64,000 nt of DNA, taken from assembly GCA_949935795.1 (NCBI GenBank), contig CATLFX010000005.1, positions 21,570-85,569 on the forward strand, given 5' to 3'. The number at the start of each line of letters is the position of its first letter. The first letter of the stretch is position 1. Below the pieces are notes generated by a model. It searched no databases. It had not been told where the DNA came from and worked only from the letters and a program-made list of their open reading frames with translations. Shown piece after piece: positions 45,206 to 54,611 of this stretch. The translations under genes were made by a program, and so were the position numbers. The DNA comes from an uncultured Oscillospiraceae bacterium (GTDB taxonomy: Bacteria; Bacillota; Clostridia; Oscillospirales; Oscillospiraceae).

Positions 45206-47623
45206 TCAATGGATGGCGTTTGCCGCCTTGCGCTTCTTGCCGGAGCGGAAGAACCCGCCGATCACCCGGCCCAGACCCTTGAAGAAGTGGCCGTTGCAGA
45301 TGGTGAGGATGCCCTCGGCCATCTCCATGGTGCATATGCCCCCCGCCATCTTGGCGATGCCCCGGAAGGGCATGTTGTAGATGAAGGTGATGTTCAGGTC
45401 GGGCTCGCCCTTCTCAATGCTCTTGTTGAGCATGTTGGTCATGATGCCGTACACCCGCCGGGCCAGCCAGCTCTTGGCGTAGTACAGCTGGCAGATGGCG
45501 TCGTTCATGTCCAGCATGCCGCTCCAGTGGCCGTCGGGGATGGGACGGCCCAGCAGGGCTTCAAATTCCGTGTCAGAGATATTCTTGATATCGCCGGAGA
45601 AATACTTGGCCAGCTTCTGCCTGTTATAGGGGGATTTGGCCCCGGTGCCCTGGACGGCCACCGTGCCGGACAGCTTGATGTCCGCCACGGAGGCGCCGAT
45701 CATCACGGTCCAATCGCCGCCCTCCACCTCAAACCGGTTGGTGTCCACATTGAAGTAGCGGAACGCCTTGTCGTCCAATTTGATGGTGACCTTTTTGGAC
45801 TCCCCGGCCTTGAGGAACACCTTGGCAAAGCCCTTGAGCTCCTTGGCGGGACGGAACACCTCGCCGTCCGTCTTGGACACGTACAGCTGGGCCACCTCCG
45901 CGCCGTCCATTTTGCCGGTGTTTTTGAGGGTGAAACTGGCCTCCTTTTCGGAAACCACCAGATTGCTGTACTCAAAGGTGGTGTAGCTTAACCCAAACCC
46001 GAAGGGGAACAGGACGGGGACGTTGGCAGTTTCGAAGTACCGATAGCCAACATAGAGGCTCTCCCGGTATTCGGCGGTGCGCTCCTTGGCGGGGAAGTAG
46101 GGGGCGGAGGACACGTCCTCATATTTGACGGGATAGCTCTCCGCCAGCTTGCCGGAGGGGTTCACCTCACCCATGATGACCTTGAGGACGGAGGAAGCCC
46201 CCGCCTGGCCGCACAGGTAGCCGTGGACCAGGGCCTTGACCTTGGGCAGCCAGGGCATCTCCACGGCGGAGCCCGCGGACATGACGGCCACCACGTTGGG
46301 GTTCACCGCCGCCACGGCCTCGATCAAATCCACCTGGCTCTGGGGCAGCCTCATGTGGGCCCGGTCCAGGCCCTCGGACTCGCTGATCTCGTCCAGGCCG
46401 ATGTACAGCAGGACGGTATCCGCTTTTTTCGCCAGCTCCACGGCTTTCGCCTGCATCTCCGCGCTGCCCCTGCCGGAGCGGGGATAGCCCGGCTCAAAGC
46501 CCGCCACGTCCAAATCGAAGTTCTTGATGACATCCATGGCGTTGTCCAGCTTGGTGGGGTTGACCACAGAGGACCCCGCCCCCTGGTACCGGGCCTTCTG
46601 GGCGAACTCGCCGATAACGGCCACCTTCGCGCCCTTCTTCAGGGGCAGGATGTTCCCCTCATTTTTCAGCAGCACGATGGACTGCTCGGAGGCCTTCGCC
46701 GCCATGGCGTGGTGCTTCCCCACGTCGAAGGGCTTGCCCTCCAGGCTCTTGATGGAGCCGGTGACGGACAAAATCACGTCCAGCAGCTCATCCACCCGCC
46801 GGTCCAGCAGCTCCTCGCTGAGCCTGCCGGACTTCACCGCGTCGATGAGCTCCAGATCGGAGTCGCCGCCGGTGGTGGGCATTTCCAGGTGGGAGCCCGC
46901 CGCCACGCCCTCGGTGTGGTCGTTGGAGGCGCCCCAGTCGGACACCACAAAGCCGTCGAAGCCCCACTCGTCCCGGAGGATTTCCTGCAAGAGATGGGGG
47001 TTCTCGTTGGCGTAAACCCCGTTGATCCGATTATAGGAGGACATGATGGACTTAGCGCGGCCCTCCTTCACGGCGATCTCAAAGCCGGTGAGGTAAATTT
47101 CACGGAGCGTCCGCTCGTCCATGACGGAGTCGGACGCCATGCGCCGCAGCTCCTGGGAATTGGCGGCGAAGTGCTTGGGACAGGCCGCCACGCCGTTCTT
47201 CTGGATGCCGCGCACGTAGCTGGCCGCCATTTTGCCCGCCAGGTAGGGGTCCTCGGAGAAATACTCAAAGTTGCGCCCGCAGAAGGGGGAACGTTTGATG
47301 TTCAGCCCCGGCCCCAGCAGGGTGCCCACCCCCTGGGAGGCGGCTTCCGTGCCCAGATGTTCGCCGATCTCCTCGCCCAGGGCCGGATCCCAGCTGTTGG
47401 CGATGGTGGCGGCGGTGGGATAGCAGGTGGCGGGCAGGGAGCCGTTCAGGCCCAGCTGGTCCCCGGCCCCCTCCTGCTTGCGGATACCGTGGGGGCCGTC
47501 GGACAGGGTCATGTTGTGCACGCCCAGCCGCTCGACGCTGCGCGTCTGCCAGAAGTCCTTGCCGGAGAAGAGATAGCATTTCTCCTCCAGGGTCATTTGC
47601 TTGATGATGTCAGCGTGTTTCAA
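45206..47623 (-). CDS. GH3 beta-glucosidase (standard domain order)
   Basis: 805 aa from a TTG start with GAGGAGG upstream. The GH3 N-terminal barrel comes first (TLSDGPHGIR, KHFAANSQE), with the nucleophile Asp in GFVVSDWGAS, then the alpha/beta sandwich (SIVLLKNEGNILPLKKGAKV) and a fibronectin-III-like domain (FTLKNTGKMDGAEVAQLYV). About 130 extra C-terminal residues (from YNRQKLAKYFSGD) form a helical tail. There is no signal peptide, so it is cytoplasmic. It hydrolyses beta-linked glucosides or similar; substrate not decided. Confidence 0.93.
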   Translation of the reverse strand: MKHADIIKQMTLEEKCYLFSGKDFWQTRSVERLGVHNMTLSDGPHGIRKQEGAGDQLGLNGSLPATCYPTAATIANSWDPALGEEIGEHLGTEAASQGVGTLLGPGLNIKRSPFCGRNFEYFSEDPYLAGKMAASYVRGIQKNGVAACPKHFAANSQELRRMASDSVMDERTLREIYLTGFEIAVKEGRAKSIMSSYNRINGVYANENPHLLQEILRDEWGFDGFVVSDWGASNDHTEGVAAGSHLEMPTTGGDSDLELIDAVKSGRLSEELLDRRVDELLDVILSVTGSIKSLEGKPFDVGKHHAMAAKASEQSIVLLKNEGNILPLKKGAKVAVIGEFAQKARYQGAGSSVVNPTKLDNAMDVIKNFDLDVAGFEPGYPRSGRGSAEMQAKAVELAKKADTVLLYIGLDEISESEGLDRAHMRLPQSQVDLIEAVAAVNPNVVAVMSAGSAVEMPWLPKVKALVHGYLCGQAGASSVLKVIMGEVNPSGKLAESYPVKYEDVSSAPYFPAKERTAEYRESLYVGYRYFETANVPVLFPFGFGLSYTTFEYSNLVVSEKEASFTLKNTGKMDGAEVAQLYVSKTDGEVFRPAKELKGFAKVFLKAGESKKVTIKLDDKAFRYFNVDTNRFEVEGGDWTVMIGASVADIKLSGTVAVQGTGAKSPYNRQKLAKYFSGDIKNISDTEFEALLGRPIPDGHWSGMLDMNDAICQLYYAKSWLARRVYGIMTNMLNKSIEKGEPDLNITFIYNMPFRGIAKMAGGICTMEMAEGILTICNGHFFKGLGRVIGGFFRSGKKRKAANAIH

Positions 47624-47680
47624 ACCAATTCCTCCTCACTGGTTTTATTCCTATAAAAAATGTGGATTTTGTCACTGTCC

Positions 47681-47697
47681 TGCGAAAGCGCTGAACA
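47681..47697. promoter_or_regulatory. Possible cre-like site
   Basis: TGCGAAAGCGCTGAACA contains the GAAAGCGCT core of catabolite-responsive elements but has extra bases against the consensus; upstream of the second GH3 gene. Confidence 0.25.
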
Positions 47698-47727
47698 AAT
47701 CCGGGGAAAGAGGTCCCGGGATTTGTT
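47691..47727. terminator. Hairpin between the two GH3 genes
   Basis: CTGAACAAATCC and GGATTTGTTCAG form a strong stem. A second GC stem (CTCCCGCCC / GGGCGGGAG) follows at 47745-47770. It may reduce read-through inside the operon. Confidence 0.5.
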
Positions 47728-47826
47728 CAGGGCTCTCCCGGCCTCCCGCCCCCGCCGGAGGGCGGGAGCGGGGGGCTCTTGGTCTATTGTGCCGCGTTGC
47801 GCGGAATTTTACCGCGCCGTCTGGGA

Positions 47827-50778
47827 TCAGACGTTCTGTTTCTTCTTCTTGTAGCTGCGGAACACCGCGAACTCAATGGCGGCCAGGGCGATGACGGCGA
47901 TCACGTCCACCACGATGAGGATGGTGCGCCACATGGGAGTGGCGGTGGCCTTGGCGTAGTTCTCGTCGGTGTAGGCCCGGCTGTTGACGGTGACGTACAG
48001 GATGTTCTTGGCCGCAGTGCGCATGGCCTGCTGGGCGCCGTTGGTGTCCCGGAACTGGACGTTGTTGGTCTCCGTCTGGTAGGCCACCAGCATCAGGTCG
48101 CCGCCGTTGCGGATGGCCTGGTCGGCGCTCATGTAGCCGTACACGCCGAAATAGTCGGTCTCCACGAAGCCCTGGAAGCCCCACTCCTCACGCAGGACGG
48201 TCTGGAGCAGCTCCTTGTTGCCGCCGGCCCAGCGGTTGCCGATGTAGTTGAAGGAGGACATGACGGCCTCGCAGCCGGAATCCTTCACGCACATCTCGAA
48301 GGGCCGCAGGTAGATCTCGCGGATGGCCTGCTCGTTGGACCAGGTGCACAGCATGGAGTTGCGGTTGCCCTCCTGGTCGTTGAGGGCGAAGTGCTTCATG
48401 TAGGAGTACACGCCGTGCTCCTTGGCCCCGGCCACCGCGTTGGCGGCCATGGCCCCGGACAGGTAGCCGTCCTCGGAGTAGTACTCAAAGTTGCGCCCCG
48501 CGAAGGAGGTGCGGTGGATGTTCATGGCGGGGGCGTACCAGCCGGAGGTGTTCATCTCGTCGGCCATCTTGCCGATGCTGGCGCCGAAGTCGTGGGCCAG
48601 GCCCTTGCTCCAGGTGGCGGCGATCATCACGCCCGCCGGGAAGCCCACGGAGCCCACGCCGGTGAAGTTGTTGTTGATGGAGGCGGGGCCGTCGTTGTCG
48701 TTGGTGCGGACCTTGCCGATGGCGTCCACGGAGTTGGTCTGATAGCCGCCCAGGGAGATCAGGGCGTTCATGTCGTCCAGGGTCAGCTGGTCCAGCAGCT
48801 GGTCCCACTTGGGATCGTCATAGCTCACGCCCCGCAGGTCCTTCAGCTGGAGGCCGTTGCTGGCTCCGGTGGTGACGGCGGCGGCGCTGGGGTCCTCGTC
48901 GGCGGCGGTGGCCTCGGCGGTGAGATAGTTGTTCTTGTTGAAGAAGCCGGCCTTGGCGTCCGCGCTCAGCTCATAGCTGTCGGGAGCGGCGGTGGCCTCG
49001 TCGTAGTTGGCGAAGCCGTCCTTCCGGGACAGGTAGGTGATGTCGCCTTCCGCGTAATCAAACACGCTGAGGGCGGCGGTCTGGTCGCTGGCGCGCTTGT
49101 TGCTCTCGCCGTAGGTCACCGCGGAGGTCACGGTATAGGTCTCAGAGTCGATGACGTTGTGGGAGTCGGAGTTGATGGAAATCACGTAGTCCCCGGCCTC
49201 CAGCACGTAAGCGCCCGCCCCCTGGTAGTCGAAGGAGGCCAGATTCTCCACGGGGATGGAGAAGGAGATCTTCTCCTCTGCGCCGGGCTCCAGCAGGCCG
49301 GTCTTGGCGAAGTCCAGCAGGTTGGCGCTGGCCTTCTCAATACCGCCGTTGGTGTAGGGCAGGTCCACAAAGACCTCCACCACGTCCTTGCCCGCCACAG
49401 AGCCGGTGTTCTTCACGGTGACGTCAAAGGTAATGTTCCCATTACTTTCGGAGATGGGGCCCATCTCCTGCTCGAACTGGGTGTAGCTCAGGCCGTAGCC
49501 GAAGGGGTACTGAACCTTCTCGTCATAGTTGATGAGGCCCTCCTTGGCGGCGGTCTCGTAGAACTTGTAGCCCACGTAGATGCCCTCCACGTAGTTGACG
49601 AAGGAGACGGAGGACCCGGCGGGGTCAAAGTTGCTGGCGTCGCTGATGAACTCATCCATGTTGGTGTACTTGAAGTCGCCGAAGTTGTTCCACCAGGGGG
49701 TGTCCTTCATGTCGGTGACGTAGGTGTCCACGGTCTTGCCGGAGGGGTTCACCGCGCCGGTGACGATGCGGCCCAGGCCGTTGAAGCCGCTCTGGCCGGT
49801 GCCGGGGCACAGCAGGACGCTCTTGATCTGGGGATAGTCGTAGATCCAGTCCAGCTCGAAGGGGTTCGCGCCGTTGTAGACCAGGACGACCTTGTCAAAG
49901 TTCCCGCACACCAGATCGATCATCTCCTCCTCCCGGTTGGACAGCTGGAGGAAGTGGTCGCCGGCGTCCCAGTCATTGCCCTGGTTCAGGGCGTCGTCAT
50001 AGGTGCCGTTGTAGTAGCCCGCGCCCCGCATCTGGCCGTTGCGGTCGGCCTGGCGGCGAATCCAGCTGCCGTCCACCACGGAGGCCATGTCGGTGGGCAG
50101 GTCAGCGCCCTCGCCGCCCACGCGGGTGATGACGATCATCGCCGTGTCGGAGAACGCCTTGGCGTTGTTCATCATCTCGTCGGTGTACAGGCTCACGTTG
50201 GGCTCGGGCAGGGTCCAGTCCTGCTGGGACATGCCCACGGAGGGCCGGTCGGACTTATAGTCGGTGTAGAACTTCTCCAGCTCGGTGTTCAGCTGGAGGC
50301 CCGCGTTGGTCAGGCCCTGGAGCAGGGTGACGGTGGGATAGGCGTCGTTCAGCGCGCCGGAGCCGGTGCCGCCGTAGCAGGGGTTGGTGGAGGCCCAGCC
50401 GAACACGTTCAGCTTCGCGCCGCTGGCCAGGGGCAGCATCCCGTCGTTGTTCTCGGTGAGGACGATGCCCTCGTCGGCCATGGCGGTCACCAGGTCGGTG
50501 GCCTCGGCGGTGGTCTCCTCGGTGAGGTAAGACGTCTCGCTGATCAGGTCCAGCATACTGGCCATGGGCCCGGTGCAGATCAGGTTGGCCACGATGAGAA
50601 CGGCCAGCAGGGCGGCCACCCAGGCGGAGCCCCGGATCAGGCCCTTCTTGTCCTTGGGGGCCTTGACGGCCAGCACCGTGACCACGATGGCCGCTGCCAG
50701 CGCGATCCCGATGGCCACCAGGTGGGGAATCATGGTGGATAGTACGTTCCACACGTCATCCCAGTTGATAGCTAACAT
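47827..50778 (-). CDS. Circularly permuted, membrane-anchored GH3 glycosidase
   Basis: 983 aa from MLAINWDD, which has AGGAGG eight bases upstream; a 7-residue longer form does not. Two N-terminal membrane helices (about 19-38 and 50-68) and one C-terminal helix (TILIVVDVIAVIALAAIEF) with a Lys-rich end. Between them the GH3 domains are in reversed order. The C-domain comes first (DEGIVLTENNDGMLPL, near 100), then fibronectin III (FDVTVKNTGSVAGKDVVEVFV, near 470), then the catalytic barrel (KHFALNDQE, and the nucleophile Asp in GFVETDYFGVYGY). Reversed order is known in some ruminal beta-glucosidases. The extracellular barrel position is predicted. First gene of the GH3-GtrA operon. Confidence 0.9.
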   Translation of the reverse strand: MLAINWDDVWNVLSTMIPHLVAIGIALAAAIVVTVLAVKAPKDKKGLIRGSAWVAALLAVLIVANLICTGPMASMLDLISETSYLTEETTAEATDLVTAMADEGIVLTENNDGMLPLASGAKLNVFGWASTNPCYGGTGSGALNDAYPTVTLLQGLTNAGLQLNTELEKFYTDYKSDRPSVGMSQQDWTLPEPNVSLYTDEMMNNAKAFSDTAMIVITRVGGEGADLPTDMASVVDGSWIRRQADRNGQMRGAGYYNGTYDDALNQGNDWDAGDHFLQLSNREEEMIDLVCGNFDKVVLVYNGANPFELDWIYDYPQIKSVLLCPGTGQSGFNGLGRIVTGAVNPSGKTVDTYVTDMKDTPWWNNFGDFKYTNMDEFISDASNFDPAGSSVSFVNYVEGIYVGYKFYETAAKEGLINYDEKVQYPFGYGLSYTQFEQEMGPISESNGNITFDVTVKNTGSVAGKDVVEVFVDLPYTNGGIEKASANLLDFAKTGLLEPGAEEKISFSIPVENLASFDYQGAGAYVLEAGDYVISINSDSHNVIDSETYTVTSAVTYGESNKRASDQTAALSVFDYAEGDITYLSRKDGFANYDEATAAPDSYELSADAKAGFFNKNNYLTAEATAADEDPSAAAVTTGASNGLQLKDLRGVSYDDPKWDQLLDQLTLDDMNALISLGGYQTNSVDAIGKVRTNDNDGPASINNNFTGVGSVGFPAGVMIAATWSKGLAHDFGASIGKMADEMNTSGWYAPAMNIHRTSFAGRNFEYYSEDGYLSGAMAANAVAGAKEHGVYSYMKHFALNDQEGNRNSMLCTWSNEQAIREIYLRPFEMCVKDSGCEAVMSSFNYIGNRWAGGNKELLQTVLREEWGFQGFVETDYFGVYGYMSADQAIRNGGDLMLVAYQTETNNVQFRDTNGAQQAMRTAAKNILYVTVNSRAYTDENYAKATATPMWRTILIVVDVIAVIALAAIEFAVFRSYKKKKQNV

Positions 50779-50864
50779 TGTTTCTTCCTCCTCATTCACT
50801 TTTTGGCGGGACTGTCTCCCGCCCTATGGGGAGAGTGTAGCACATTTTTCCCGCGTGATGGCTC

Positions 50865-50901
50865 GATTTGCGCAAACTGCGCGGATTTGCGTTCAAACTG
50901 C
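50865..50901. promoter_or_regulatory. Tandem operators upstream of the GH3 operon
   Basis: GATTTGCGCAAACTGC (50865-50880) and GATTTGCGTTCAAACTGC (50884-50901) are direct repeats 19 bp apart, each an inverted repeat TTTG-N2/4-CAAA. A weak third ATTTGC follows. A minus-strand -10 (TACACT) lies about 30 bp nearer the gene. LacI- or AraC-type control is plausible. Confidence 0.5.
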
Positions 50902-50990
50902 ATTTGCCCCTGTGCAATCCTGACAAAACGGCCCCGGGGGTTCTTGTGGATTTCCACAACAAATACAGCTTTTTCCAGCGCTTTTTGGGC

Positions 50991-51027
50991 AAAAAAAGGT
51001 CCCCCGGACGGCTGGGCCGTCCGGGGG
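50991..51027 (-). terminator. Terminator of the secreted-protein gene
   Basis: CCCCCGGACGG and CCGTCCGGGGG with a T run on the minus strand. Confidence 0.9.
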
Positions 51028-51051
51028 AAAGGGAAGGGAAAAATGAATCGC

Positions 51052-52836
51052 TTAATTATTAGGGGCTTCGATATCGCCAACGGTAGTGGGAGCGGGGTCA
51101 GCGTCGGGAGTGTCGTTGTTGTCCCCGGCGTTGCCGCCGGGGCCGGGCTCCTCAGCAACAGGCTCTTTGAATTCCACAGTGCACTCGTCTTTCTTCAATT
51201 CAGCAGTGGTGTCAGTCAAAGACTTGTCATTCTCAGTAATTTCCTCCTGGGCGGCGCTGGCAGCTGCTTCAGCGTCCTCAATCTCCTGCGCATTATCCGT
51301 AACAGCTTTTGTGGCCTGCGCAACAGCGTCTTCCTGCGCCTTAACAGCATCCGCAGAATAGCCTTCGTACGCCTCCTCGACCTCCGCCAGTTTATCGGCC
51401 ACAGTCGTTACAGCCTCGGTCTCTCCTTCTGCTTCCTTGTCCACTACGATCTCCGTAGCATTCTCTCCAACGATGCCGAGCTTTTTCTCCAGATCAAGAA
51501 TTGCCGCTTTCAGATCAGCATCATTCGGGGTATCCGCAAGGCTCGCAAGTTTTTCCTTCAGGGTATCGGCATTGTCCTTATCAGTCTTGAGCTTATTGAG
51601 AGCATCAAGCTTACCTTGCTCTTCCGTCACCTTATCCGTAAGACCCTGCGTCTTATCCGACGCCGTTTTCTTGTCGGCCTCTGCCTGAGTCTTCTTGTCG
51701 GTCGCAGTCTTCAGGTCAGCAAGCGCCTTGGCAACGGCGTCGCCCTTGTCGCCGGTCGAAATGATGACTTTATCCGTGCTGCCTACGGTGAGGTCAACAT
51801 ACACATAATAGCTGTCAGCATTAAGCCCGTCAATACCGCTAATCTCGCTGCCCTTCTTCGCCGCGCTCTCCGCAATGCCGGTGGTCTTGCCACCCTGGTC
51901 AGTTTTCAGCACATAGTACTTATAGGTGTTACCATCCACAGGGATAGCGACGGCAACTGTACCAGAAGTGGCCGAAGTAGTGACAGTAATCTGATTGCCG
52001 CTCTTCTCCGCAAGAACCTTAGTGTCACTCGTGGGCGGAGTAACCTGATCAGGCTTAGCGGGCTCCTCAGGCTTCTCGGACTCGCCGGGGTTCTCAGGGC
52101 CAGTACCGGGATCCACAGGCGCGGGCTCCTCGGTGGTCTCGTCCTTCTTCTCGTCGTCCTTCTTCTCCTCGTCGGCCTTGTCGCCCACGTTGCTGCTCTC
52201 GGTCAGGGCATCGGAATTGCCGGAGACGGCCACGTTGACTTCCTCAGCGGCCTTGACCTCCACGTCCGCGGCGTTGTCGCCCAGAACGACCTGGGTGTCG
52301 GCCTTGATCTCGGCGGTGACGCCCGCGGCGTCGATATTGACGGTGTCCACCTTGGCGGTCTCGGCCACGGTGACCTGGGCGTTCTCAGCGGCCTTGTCCA
52401 CGGCCAGGGTCTGCACGGTACCCTGCACGGTCACAGCGGCCTCGGGAGCGGCCACGGTCACGTTGGCGGCCTGGGCATCCTGCTGCACGACGACCTCGGC
52501 CTTGTCCAGCACCACGATGGCGTTCACGTTGGACTGGGCCTCCAGGACAATAGAGGCGTCCCCGGCGCCCGGAGCCACCACGATGCCGGTAGCCAGAGCC
52601 GCGCCCCGCACGGTGACGGTGCACTTGCCCACCACGATGACCAGGCGGTCCTCGTCGGCGTCGATCACGGTGTCCTCGTCCACGACCAGGACGTTGGCGA
52701 TCTGCTCGTCGGTGTAGCCCTGGTCCTTCAGGGCCTGCTTCTGAGCGTCAGTGAGCTCAGCGGCATAGGCGGCGATGGGCAGCAGGGTCAGCACCATGCA
52801 CAGCGCCAACAGGACAGACAGAATCTTTTTGCGCAT
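51052..52836 (-). CDS. Large secreted protein of chimeric composition
   Basis: 594 aa from MRKKILSVLLALCMVLT, a clear signal peptide ending near AYA-AE. AGGAGG lies nine bases before this ATG. Residues 50-230 are Val/Ala-rich short beta repeats (VTVRG, NVTVAAPEAAVTVQG, VDTVNIDAAG), suggesting a beta-solenoid. A Glu/Lys/Pro linker follows (240-290), then a small beta domain (ITVTTSATSGTVAVAIPVDG), then about 220 residues of coiled coil. There is no SLH or LPXTG signal. GC content drops from about 65 % in the N-terminal half to about 45-50 % after roughly position 52080, so the second half looks recently acquired. Function unknown; probably cell surface. Confidence 0.82.
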   Translation of the reverse strand: MRKKILSVLLALCMVLTLLPIAAYAAELTDAQKQALKDQGYTDEQIANVLVVDEDTVIDADEDRLVIVVGKCTVTVRGAALATGIVVAPGAGDASIVLEAQSNVNAIVVLDKAEVVVQQDAQAANVTVAAPEAAVTVQGTVQTLAVDKAAENAQVTVAETAKVDTVNIDAAGVTAEIKADTQVVLGDNAADVEVKAAEEVNVAVSGNSDALTESSNVGDKADEEKKDDEKKDETTEEPAPVDPGTGPENPGESEKPEEPAKPDQVTPPTSDTKVLAEKSGNQITVTTSATSGTVAVAIPVDGNTYKYYVLKTDQGGKTTGIAESAAKKGSEISGIDGLNADSYYVYVDLTVGSTDKVIISTGDKGDAVAKALADLKTATDKKTQAEADKKTASDKTQGLTDKVTEEQGKLDALNKLKTDKDNADTLKEKLASLADTPNDADLKAAILDLEKKLGIVGENATEIVVDKEAEGETEAVTTVADKLAEVEEAYEGYSADAVKAQEDAVAQATKAVTDNAQEIEDAEAAASAAQEEITENDKSLTDTTAELKKDECTVEFKEPVAEEPGPGGNAGDNNDTPDADPAPTTVGDIEAPNN

Positions 52837-53025
52837 AATCATTTTCCTCCTACAATTTTTATTTCCCAGTCCGCTCAGCCCGGACAAAGAAACCCAATGG
52901 ACCCTCCGCAACATTTAGAGGGAATCATCTCCAGGCAGGGCCTGGAGATGGCAAAGCGTACGCTTTGCGGCTTTCAAATATTCCACCTTCAAATTCTGGG
53001 AGCGGCGCTGTCCGCTCCCTGCGTA
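52837..53025 (-). promoter_or_regulatory. Structured 5' leader of the secreted-protein gene
   Basis: About 190 bases with at least four perfect stems: GGGAGCGG/CCGCTCCC, the palindrome GCAAAGCGTACGCTTTGC, ATCTCCAGG/CCTGGAGAT and CCCTC/GAGGG. No known riboswitch recognised. Likely mRNA stability or translation control. Confidence 0.5.
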
Positions 53026-53030
53026 ATCAG

Positions 53031-53059
53031 ATCATACCACTGCTTCCAATAAAATGCAA
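53031..53059 (-). promoter_or_regulatory. Promoter of the secreted-protein gene
   Basis: Minus strand TTGCAT (53054-53059), 17 bp, TATGAT (53031-53036). Confidence 0.75.
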
Positions 53060-53204
53060 GCCCCAATTCCAACTTTTGTTCTTTTATTTTTCGAGAATAA
53101 AACATTTGTTCCCATTTTGTTCCATCTGAACACCCTCCTTTTCTTTCTCGACCCGTTGTGCTAGAATAATAAGCCAGCACCGCTTAAAAAAGGAGGCTTT
53201 TTTC

Positions 53205-54572
53205 TTGTCAGACCGGCAAAACGACTTTTCCCGGGGGAGCATCCCCCGCAACATCATGAATCTGGCCCTGCCCATGACGGCGGCCCAGCTGGTGAACGTG
53301 CTGTACAGCGTGGTGGACCGGATCTACCTGGGCCACCTGCCGGAGAGCGACAGCCTGGCCCTCACCGGCCTGGGGGTGACCATGCCCATTGTGTCCATCC
53401 TGATGGGCTTTGCCAACCTGTGCGGCACCGGCGGCGCGCCGCTGTGCTCCATCAGCCGGGGCAGGGGGGATGACCAGGAGGCGGAGCGGGTGATGGGCAA
53501 CGCTTTTTTGCTGCTGCTCATCCTGGGGACGGCGGGCACCGCCTTTTTCCTGATCTTCAAAGAACCCATCCTCTACTTATTCGGGGCCAGCCCGGACACA
53601 TTCCCCTACGCCGACGGCTATATGACCATCTATCTGTGGGGCACCCTGTTCGTCATGATAAGCCTTGGCATGAACCCCTTCATCAACGCCCAGGGCTTTG
53701 GCCGGGTTGGGATGATGACCGTCCTGCTGGGGGCGGCGGTGAATATCCTGTTGGACCCCATCCTCATTTTCGGGTTCCGCATGGGCGTACAGGGCGCGGC
53801 ATTGGCCACCATCTTTTCCCAATTCCTGTCGGCGGCCTGGGTCATGGCGTTTCTGACGGGGAAAAGGGCCATCCTGCGCCTCAGACGGGAAAACCTGCGG
53901 CTGGACGGGGCCCGCACCAAAAAGATTGTCTCCCTGGGCCTGGCCGGCTTTTTCGTGAACATGACCAACAGCCTGGTGCAGGTGGTGTGCAATTCCACCC
54001 TCCAGCGCTATGGCGGCGACACCTACGTGGGGGTGATGACCATCATCAACTCCATCCGGGAGGTATTCATCATGCCGGTGCAGGGTCTGACCAACGGCTC
54101 CCAGCCGGTGGAGGGCTACAACTACGGCGCGAAGCAGTACCGCCGGGTCCGGGAGGCCATCCGGTTTACCGTGGGGGTGACGGTGGCCTATTCCGCGGCC
54201 TTCTGGGCGTGCGCCATGCTGTTCCCCGCGCCCCTTATCCACATCTTCAAAAGCGACCCGGACATTCTGGAGGCGGGCATCCCCGCCCTGCGCATCTACT
54301 TCTGCATGTTCCTGTTCATGTCCCTGCAATTCGCGGCCCAGGGGACCTTTGTGGGGCTGGGCCGGGCAAAGCAGTCGGTGTTTTTCTCCCTGCTGCGCAA
54401 GGCCGTCGTCAACGCCCCGCTGACCCTCATCCTGCCCATCTGGATGGGCACCACCGGCGTGTTCGCCGCCGAGGCCGTGTCCCAGCTGGTGGGCGGGCTG
54501 GCCTGCTTCACCACCATGTACTTCACTCTGTACCGCCCCCTGGGCCGGATGGAGGACGGTACAGCCCTATAA
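53205..54572 (+). CDS. MATE-family efflux transporter
   Basis: 455 aa from a TTG start with AGGAGG eight bases upstream. Twelve membrane helices in two halves; IPRNIMNLALPMTAAQLVNVLYSVVDRIYLG and PVEGYNYGAKQYRRVREA are the family's conserved segments. Sodium- or proton-driven export of cationic drugs or metabolites. A possible -10 is TAGAAT at 53162. Confidence 0.92.
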   Translation: MSDRQNDFSRGSIPRNIMNLALPMTAAQLVNVLYSVVDRIYLGHLPESDSLALTGLGVTMPIVSILMGFANLCGTGGAPLCSISRGRGDDQEAERVMGNAFLLLLILGTAGTAFFLIFKEPILYLFGASPDTFPYADGYMTIYLWGTLFVMISLGMNPFINAQGFGRVGMMTVLLGAAVNILLDPILIFGFRMGVQGAALATIFSQFLSAAWVMAFLTGKRAILRLRRENLRLDGARTKKIVSLGLAGFFVNMTNSLVQVVCNSTLQRYGGDTYVGVMTIINSIREVFIMPVQGLTNGSQPVEGYNYGAKQYRRVREAIRFTVGVTVAYSAAFWACAMLFPAPLIHIFKSDPDILEAGIPALRIYFCMFLFMSLQFAAQGTFVGLGRAKQSVFFSLLRKAVVNAPLTLILPIWMGTTGVFAAEAVSQLVGGLACFTTMYFTLYRPLGRMEDGTAL

Positions 54573-54573
54573 A

Positions 54574-54603
54574 AAACGCCCCCTCCGCACAGGCGGAAGG
54601 GGC
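54574..54603. terminator. Bidirectional terminator
   Basis: GCCCCCTCCGC and GCGGAAGGGGC with flanking A/T; between convergent MATE and zinc-ribbon genes. Confidence 0.75.
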
Positions 54604-54611
54604 GCGGCTGT

